A stretch of DNA of 11,678 nt from NCBI GenBank assembly GCA_009700405.1, contig WLMD01000041.1, positions 1 through 11,678 of the forward strand. Direction: 5' to 3'. The stretch's first letter is position 1, and every line of letters starts with the position of its first letter. Positions 7,976 through 11,678 of the stretch are shown in pieces. This DNA is from Actinomycetota bacterium. GTDB lineage: Bacteria; Actinomycetota; Actinomycetes; Nanopelagicales; Nanopelagicaceae. Under the pieces are notes generated by a model, which had not been told where the DNA came from, searched no databases, and saw nothing but the letters and a program-made list of their open reading frames with translations. The position numbers and the translations under genes are program-made.

Positions 7976-8004
7976 ATTTTCACCATGTGGACACACTGGG
8001 TCAA
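7976..8004 (-). promoter_or_regulatory. Predicted mal operon promoter
   Basis: On the minus strand TTGACC (7999-8004) matches the -35 consensus at five of six bases. A 17-base spacer leads to GAAAAT (7976-7981), four of six against TATAAT. Transcription would start near 7968, leaving a leader of about 40 bases before the malE ATG. The spacer contains the imperfect palindrome TGTGTCCACA, a possible operator. No regulator gene is present in the window to link to it. This is a consensus match only. Confidence 0.5.
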
Positions 8005-8047
8005 GCCAGGAACCACCCTTTAGCTTTTCTTTATCCGATTGTTATGA

Positions 8048-8072
8048 AGGGTTATTTGTTGCAGAAAACCCT
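8048..8072 (-). terminator. Weak stem-loop downstream of citA
   Basis: AGGGTT (8048-8053) and AACCCT (8067-8072) form a six-base stem with a 13-base loop, beginning 29 bases past the citA stop. No U-tract follows on the minus strand. It is the only candidate stop signal between citA and the mal promoter in this 173-base gap. Readthrough from citA into mal cannot be excluded. Confidence 0.2.
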
Positions 8073-8100
8073 GAAGCGCAAAACGGACAATCAGTTTATT

Positions 8101-9216
8101 TTAGGAATGAAGTTGAACGACCGAATCATCCCAACCATTGACCGTTTCAGCCTTGCGAGGACCTTTACCAATATATCGAGCAGAGGGGCGAACCAAGCGA
8201 CCCGTACGTTTTTGCTCGAGAATATGTGCACTCCATCCCGCAGTACGTGCTGCAGTAAACATAGATGTAAATAAGTGCGCAGGAACCTCTGCAAAATCAA
8301 GCACGATTGCTGCCCAGAATTCCACGTTGGTCTCAAGAATTCGCTCTGGATGGCGCTCATGCAATTCAGCCAGAGCAGCCTTTTCAAGTGCGAGCGCAAC
8401 TTCATATCGTGGTGCATTTAATTCTTTTGCAGTGCGACGCAATGTGCGTGCGCGTGGATCTTCAGCGCGATAAACGCGGTGGCCAAATCCCATAAGTCGT
8501 TCTCCGCGATCCATAATGCCCTTTACATAGGCAAGTGCATCGCCAGTTTTTTCAACTTCTTCGATCATGTGAAGCACGCGTGAAGGTGCGCCACCGTGCA
8601 GTGGGCCTGACATCGCACCAATCGCACCGGACAAAGCTGCTGCAACATCTGCTCCAGTTGATGCAATAACGCGGGCAGTGAATGTGGATGCATTCATTCC
8701 GTGTTCTGCTGCAGAAACAAAATAGGCGTCGATAGCACGCACGTGTAGTGGATCTGGTTCTCCGCGCCAACGAATCATCATGCGCTCTACAACTGTATGC
8801 GCTTTATCAATCTCAGTTTCTGGAACAGGTGGCGCAATTTGACCGCGAGCTGCTTGTGATAAATATGAAAGAACCATTACGGATGCACGTGCAAGATTGC
8901 TGCGGGCTTCGGCATCATCAATATCAAGCAGTGGTTTAAATCCCCAAGCTGGTGCGAGCATTGCAATTGCAGATTGAACATCTACACGAACATCACCTGA
9001 GTGAACAGGCAATGGAAATTTTTCTGCGTTTGGAAGACCTGGATTGAATTCATCATCAACAAGCAATCCCCATACATTTCCAAAAGAGACGCGTCCAACG
9101 AGTTCTTCAATATCTACTCCGCGATATCGAAGTGCACTTCCTTCTTTATCCGGCTCTGCAATCTCCGATTCAAATGCGATGACACCTTCAAGACCTGGTT
9201 TAAAATCATCAGACAT
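8101..9216 (-). CDS. citA: Citrate synthase 2 (CitA type)
   Basis: This 371-residue cytoplasmic enzyme condenses acetyl-CoA with oxaloacetate to give citrate at the entry to the TCA cycle. Visible family motifs are E-H-G-M-N-A-S-T-F-T-A-R (171-182), G-P-L-H207-G-G-A and G-F-G-H246-R-V-Y, which hold the substrate and catalytic histidines, and N-V-E299-F-W. Overall it is very similar to Mycobacterium tuberculosis CitA as I recall it, including the start P-G-L-E-G-V-I-A-F and A-E-P-D-K. The position usually held by the catalytic aspartate (N-V-D-F in E. coli) is glutamate here, as I recall for CitA proteins generally. The ATG at 9216 has AAGGGG six bases upstream, and homology begins at once; the frame extends to 9318, but that extension would lie in regulatory DNA. 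It is divergent from pdxH. A methylcitrate synthase role is possible but less likely, as no propionate genes are nearby. Confidence 0.93.
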   Translation of the reverse strand: MSDDFKPGLEGVIAFESEIAEPDKEGSALRYRGVDIEELVGRVSFGNVWGLLVDDEFNPGLPNAEKFPLPVHSGDVRVDVQSAIAMLAPAWGFKPLLDIDDAEARSNLARASVMVLSYLSQAARGQIAPPVPETEIDKAHTVVERMMIRWRGEPDPLHVRAIDAYFVSAAEHGMNASTFTARVIASTGADVAAALSGAIGAMSGPLHGGAPSRVLHMIEEVEKTGDALAYVKGIMDRGERLMGFGHRVYRAEDPRARTLRRTAKELNAPRYEVALALEKAALAELHERHPERILETNVEFWAAIVLDFAEVPAHLFTSMFTAARTAGWSAHILEQKRTGRLVRPSARYIGKGPRKAETVNGWDDSVVQLHS

Positions 9217-9281
9217 TTGTTGCCCCTTTACTTTTTCCCCGTAGCGCCACACAGTCGCGAGCGCTAATGAGGCCAATTCTG

Positions 9282-9296
9282 CCCCCTTGCAGGGGG
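9282..9296. promoter_or_regulatory. GC inverted repeat in the citA/pdxH divergent region
   Basis: CCCCC TTGCA GGGGG: five-base arms around a five-base centre, 66 bases before the citA ATG. It could be an operator or a small hairpin in the citA leader. I do not recognise it as a known binding site. The repeat is plain in the sequence, the role is guessed. Confidence 0.35.
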
Positions 9297-9305
9297 TGGT
9301 TACGA

Positions 9306-9315
9306 CCAAGCTTGG
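9306..9315. repeat. Ten-base perfect palindrome in the citA/pdxH divergent region
   Basis: CCAAGCTTGG is a perfect palindrome midway between the two divergent genes, ten bases from the GC inverted repeat. It may be a half-conserved regulator site or chance. The flanks do not extend the symmetry. Confidence 0.3.
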
Positions 9316-9325
9316 CACTGCTGGT

Positions 9326-9344
9326 GCTCATTTACGCTCATTTA
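9326..9344. repeat. Tandem 9-base direct repeat upstream of pdxH
   Basis: GCTCATTTA occurs at 9326-9334 and again at 9336-9344, a period of ten bases, i.e. about one helical turn. It lies 43 bases before the pdxH ATG. Read on the minus strand it gives TAAATGAGC twice. Such phased repeats often bind a regulator in tandem. No consensus is recognised. Confidence 0.4.
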
Positions 9345-9387
9345 GAGGCGAGATGCCAACTTTGAGAAAGTGACGTTAGATACAGGT

Positions 9388-10074
9388 ATGGAAAAACTCA
9401 CCCGTGAAGATATCGCCGCGATGCGCCGCTCATATGGAGATGCCGGTCTAGATAGCTTGCCCGCTGATCCACTCATTGCCTTTTCGCAATGGCTACATCA
9501 GGCCCATGAGAACCCACTGATCATTGAGGCCAATGCCATGGTGCTTTCTACGACAGATCACGAAGGCGAAATGTCGGCACGTTCTGTATTGCTTAAAGAT
9601 GTTTCGCAGAATGGGTTCACCTTCTTTACCAATTACTCATCTCGCAAGGGGCTAGCTATTCACTCACAGCCACAGGTCACACTGCTCTTTCCTTGGTATG
9701 CACAAGAGCGTCAAGTAACTATCAATGGAGTTGCCTCGCAAATCTCACGAAGTGAAACAGATGAATACTTCGCGACCCGTCCATGGAATAGTCAGATTGG
9801 AGCATGGGCTAGTCGTCAGTCCGCTCCCCTCGAGTCTCGAGCCGAATTAGAAGATCGATGGGCAGCCGCGGCAGAGAAATGGCCAGAAGGAACGCCCGTA
9901 CCGACTCCGCCGCAATGGGGCGGGTATCGAGTAATGCCAACATCTATTGAATTCTGGCAAGGACGATACTCACGTTTGCATGATCGTCTTCGATACGAGC
10001 GTCCCCGTAAATATGACCAAAGCAACTCAGGTGAGGCAAATAGCGAGTGGGAGTTGACCCGCTACTACCCGTAG
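9388..10074 (+). CDS. pdxH: Pyridoxine/pyridoxamine 5'-phosphate oxidase
   Basis: This 228-residue FMN enzyme oxidises pyridoxine or pyridoxamine phosphate to pyridoxal phosphate, the last step of vitamin B6 salvage. Counted from the ATG at 9388, motifs are A-R-S-V-L-L-K-D (64-71), F-F-T-N-Y-S-S-R-K-G (79-88), F-P-W-Y-A-Q-E-R-Q-V (101-110), R-P-W-N-S-Q-I-G-A-W-A-S (131-142), and the signature I-E-F-W-Q-G-R with R-L-H-D-R-L (187-201). The C-terminus ends in W-E-L-T-R-Y-Y-P, close to the usual R-L-x-P. The family's N-terminal M-R-x-x-Y-G is present. A GTG at 9370 in the same frame would add six residues. Neither start has a convincing Shine-Dalgarno sequence, so ATG is a preference, not proof. 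Length is normal. It lies nine bases before serC, whose product needs PLP. Confidence 0.93.
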   Translation: MEKLTREDIAAMRRSYGDAGLDSLPADPLIAFSQWLHQAHENPLIIEANAMVLSTTDHEGEMSARSVLLKDVSQNGFTFFTNYSSRKGLAIHSQPQVTLLFPWYAQERQVTINGVASQISRSETDEYFATRPWNSQIGAWASRQSAPLESRAELEDRWAAAAEKWPEGTPVPTPPQWGGYRVMPTSIEFWQGRYSRLHDRLRYERPRKYDQSNSGEANSEWELTRYYP

Positions 10075-10083
10075 GCTCTCCCC

Positions 10084-11202
10084 GTGAGCAACGATATTAA
10101 GATCCCAGATAACCTCAAACCCGCTGACGGTCGCTTTGGTTGTGGACCTTCAAAGATTCGCCCTGAAGCTTTAGCTGCACTTGCAGCAAGTGGCGCATCA
10201 ATTTTGGGAACTTCTCACCGTCAAAAGCCAGTTAAGCATGTCGTGCATCGCGTGCGTGAAGGACTTAACTCATTATTTGAATTACCCGATGGCTACGAAG
10301 TTATTCTCGGAAATGGTGGCTCGACTGCATTTTGGGATATCGCCACTTTTGGACTTATCGAATCTCGCTCACAACATTTAGTTTTCGGAGAATTTTCATC
10401 CAAGTTCGCACTCGCTGCCAAAGAAGCGCCGTTTCTTGGAGAACCGACGGTCATTAAATCTGAACCCGGAACCCATCCTCAAGCTAGCGCCGAAGACGGC
10501 ATCGATGTTTATGCACTTACCCATAATGAAACAAGTACCGGCGTATCTATGCAGATTAAGCGCCCTGTTGGCACTGACGGTGCACTCGTCTTGGTAGATG
10601 CAACTAGTGCCGCTGGCGGCCTTGCTGTGGATGCAAAAGAATTCGATACCTACTACTTCGCACCTCAGAAATCCTTCGCATCAGATGGTGGTTTGTGGCT
10701 AGCAATCATGAGCCCTGCAGCAATCGCCCGCGTAGAGAAAATTAAGGCGAGCCAGCGTTGGGTACCTGCATTTTTTGACCTCACCACTGCGATTGAAAAT
10801 AGTCGACTAGATCAGACCTACAACACGCCTGCCCTAGTAACAATGATGTTATTGGCCGATCAAATCGAGTGGATGAATTCCAACGGCGGAATGAAATTCT
10901 CTGCCGGGCGCAGTGCAGATTCAGCCTCTCGCTTATATGGATGGGCAGAAAAAACTTCGTACACCACACCGTTTGTGACGGACCCATCCATGCGATCTAA
11001 CGTTGTAGGAACCATAAATTTTGACGAGAGTATTGATGCAACGAAAATTGCTGCAGCACTTCGTGCAAACGGAATCGTTGATACCGAGCCTTACCGCAAG
11101 TTAGGTAAGAACCAGCTTCGCATCGGCATGTTCCCTGCAGTTGAGCCAAGTGATATCGATGCTCTCACTGCTTCAATTGAATTTGTTGTCAGCGCACTTT
11201 AA
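10084..11202 (+). CDS. serC: Phosphoserine aminotransferase (actinobacterial type)
   Basis: This 372-residue PLP-dependent class V aminotransferase converts 3-phosphohydroxypyruvate and glutamate to phosphoserine in serine synthesis. The PLP lysine is K196 in A-P-Q-K-S-F-A-S-D-G-G. The cofactor aspartate is D172 in V-D-A-T-S-A-A-G-G, and N-G-G-S-T-A-F-W (77-84) forms the phosphate-cup region. T-Y-N-T-P-A (245-250) and the C-terminal D-T-E-P-Y-R-K-L-G (333-341) match the actinobacterial/archaeal-type SerC, as in M. tuberculosis, and not the E. coli type. The start is GTG at 10084, nine bases after the pdxH stop. The bases before it (CTCTCCCC) contain no Shine-Dalgarno sequence, so initiation probably depends on coupling to pdxH or on weak recruitment. 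The N-terminus aligns in length with relatives. A role in vitamin B6 synthesis, known for E. coli SerC, is not needed here. Confidence 0.95.
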   Translation: MSNDIKIPDNLKPADGRFGCGPSKIRPEALAALAASGASILGTSHRQKPVKHVVHRVREGLNSLFELPDGYEVILGNGGSTAFWDIATFGLIESRSQHLVFGEFSSKFALAAKEAPFLGEPTVIKSEPGTHPQASAEDGIDVYALTHNETSTGVSMQIKRPVGTDGALVLVDATSAAGGLAVDAKEFDTYYFAPQKSFASDGGLWLAIMSPAAIARVEKIKASQRWVPAFFDLTTAIENSRLDQTYNTPALVTMMLLADQIEWMNSNGGMKFSAGRSADSASRLYGWAEKTSYTTPFVTDPSMRSNVVGTINFDESIDATKIAAALRANGIVDTEPYRKLGKNQLRIGMFPAVEPSDIDALTASIEFVVSAL

Positions 11203-11207
11203 GCGCT
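11191..11207 (+). terminator. Short stem-loop over the serC stop codon
   Basis: AGCGC (11191-11195) and GCGCT (11203-11207) pair around a seven-base loop that contains the serC TAA. AGAACTTTTC follows, with only four Ts in a row. It may be a weak terminator between serC and the MFS gene, or chance. The stem is short, so confidence is low. Confidence 0.25.
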
Positions 11208-11221
11208 AGAACTTTTCATAT

Positions 11222-11678
11222 ATGACTCTTCAGCGCGATCGTGTGTTTTGGACTGTCGGGTTTCAGGTCGCAATCATCAATATTTACCTTGGTGGTTTTG
11301 GACCGGCACAACCTCTACTTCGCGCACAACAACATACATCTTTAACCGTCGCAGGACTTCACGGTACCTCTATGGGAATCGCTGCAATTCTCGCTGGATT
11401 TGTTAATCCGCATTTAACTCATAGATTCGGCCGACAAATCACTTCTTGGATTGGCTTTGCATTCTTTTGTTTTGGCGTATTGATGTTTGTTGTATGCCCG
11501 CCTGTGCTGCTCACATTGCTTGCAACGTTAATCGGAGGGTTTGGGGTATCCACGATTATCAACACGATGGTTACTCAACTTTCACATCATTTTCCGAATG
11601 ATGCATCCGATGCTGTTTCACAAGCCAGCGGTATTTCATCTGGTGGTTACATCATTGGCACACTCTCAGTCGGAGCAA
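11222..11678 (+). CDS. MFS transporter (3' end missing)
   Basis: The frame is open from the ATG at 11222 to the window edge and gives the first 152 residues of a multi-pass membrane protein. Hydrophobic segments lie at about 9-30, 46-60, 74-92, 94-115 and 136 onward. The loop after the second segment holds G59-x(7)-H67-R-F-G-R71, the major facilitator motif A, with histidine where the family usually has aspartate. Further G-G-F-G-V and I-S-S-G-G-Y glycine patches are typical of MFS helices 4 and 5. The substrate is unknown. It follows serC by 19 bases on the same strand, possibly co-transcribed. No Shine-Dalgarno sequence precedes the ATG; TAGAAC sits 12 bases upstream and could be a -10 box for a nearly leaderless mRNA. 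No earlier start fits without entering serC. Confidence 0.85.
   Translation, partial: MTLQRDRVFWTVGFQVAIINIYLGGFGPAQPLLRAQQHTSLTVAGLHGTSMGIAAILAGFVNPHLTHRFGRQITSWIGFAFFCFGVLMFVVCPPVLLTLLATLIGGFGVSTIINTMVTQLSHHFPNDASDAVSQASGISSGGYIIGTLSVGA

Noticed and set aside
7928..7996. Extension of the malE frame upstream to 7996 (23 extra residues)
   Set aside because: It would place residues before a clear signal peptide, runs into the predicted promoter, and the GGAGG site lies exactly before the internal ATG at 7927.
8054..8085. TTGC...GCAA pair upstream of the mal promoter as a MalR-type operator
   Set aside because: The half-sites are only four bases long and 15 bases apart, which does not fit LacI-family operators.
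8138..8473. Long open frame antisense to citA (111 codons)
   Set aside because: It is a shadow of the strongly conserved citA coding strand, has arginine/serine-rich composition typical of antisense frames, and no binding site.
9217..9318. Extension of the citA frame upstream to 9318
   Set aside because: Homology to CitA begins at the ATG at 9216, which has AAGGGG six bases upstream; the extension covers the palindromic intergenic DNA.
9312..9338. TTGGCA/TACGCT as a pdxH promoter
   Set aside because: The spacer is 15 bases and the -10 matches three of six positions, too weak to annotate.

Overview
The window looks like chromosome of a small-genome, low-GC actinobacterium. CitA (citrate synthase 2), PdxH and SerC are all of the actinobacterial type and resemble, from memory, their Mycobacterium counterparts, yet base composition by eye is only about 35-57% GC depending on the gene. 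That combination fits freshwater acI-type lineages (Nanopelagicales, e.g. Candidatus Planktophila). The lineage is an inference; no marker here proves it.

Layout. (1) 1-435, + strand: the 3' part of an alpha/beta-hydrolase (esterase) gene cut by the window edge. (2) 427-7927, - strand: a five-gene alpha-glucan operon read right to left: malE-type binding protein, a strong stem-loop, malF, malG, a secreted GH13 alpha-amylase, then a cytoplasmic GH13 maltodextrin hydrolase. Apart from the malE-malF gap the genes are packed tightly (4-bp overlap, 2-bp gap, 41-bp overlap). A promoter (7976-8004) and a strong ribosome binding site precede malE. (3) 8101-9216, - strand: citA. (4) 9388-11202, + strand: pdxH and serC, nine bases apart, divergent from citA across a short region rich in small symmetric elements. 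(5) 11222 to the right edge, + strand: the 5' part of an MFS transporter gene.

How it works together. The secreted amylase can cut starch or glycogen outside the cell. MalE with MalF/MalG would import the maltodextrins, and the signal-peptide-less GH13 enzyme would cut them inside. No ABC ATPase (MalK/MsiK), maltodextrin phosphorylase, 4-alpha-glucanotransferase or LacI-type regulator is encoded here, so the ATPase must come from elsewhere. The right half is core metabolism: entry into the TCA cycle (CitA), PLP synthesis (PdxH) and serine synthesis by a PLP enzyme (SerC).

I found no rRNA, tRNA, CRISPR array, insertion sequence or phage gene, and no gene-free stretch over 300 bases. I see no convincing new biological system. 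The most notable points are a MalE homologue with no lipoprotein cysteine, the malE-malF stem-loop, the E. coli-like large MalF loop, and the architecture of the citA/pdxH divergent region.
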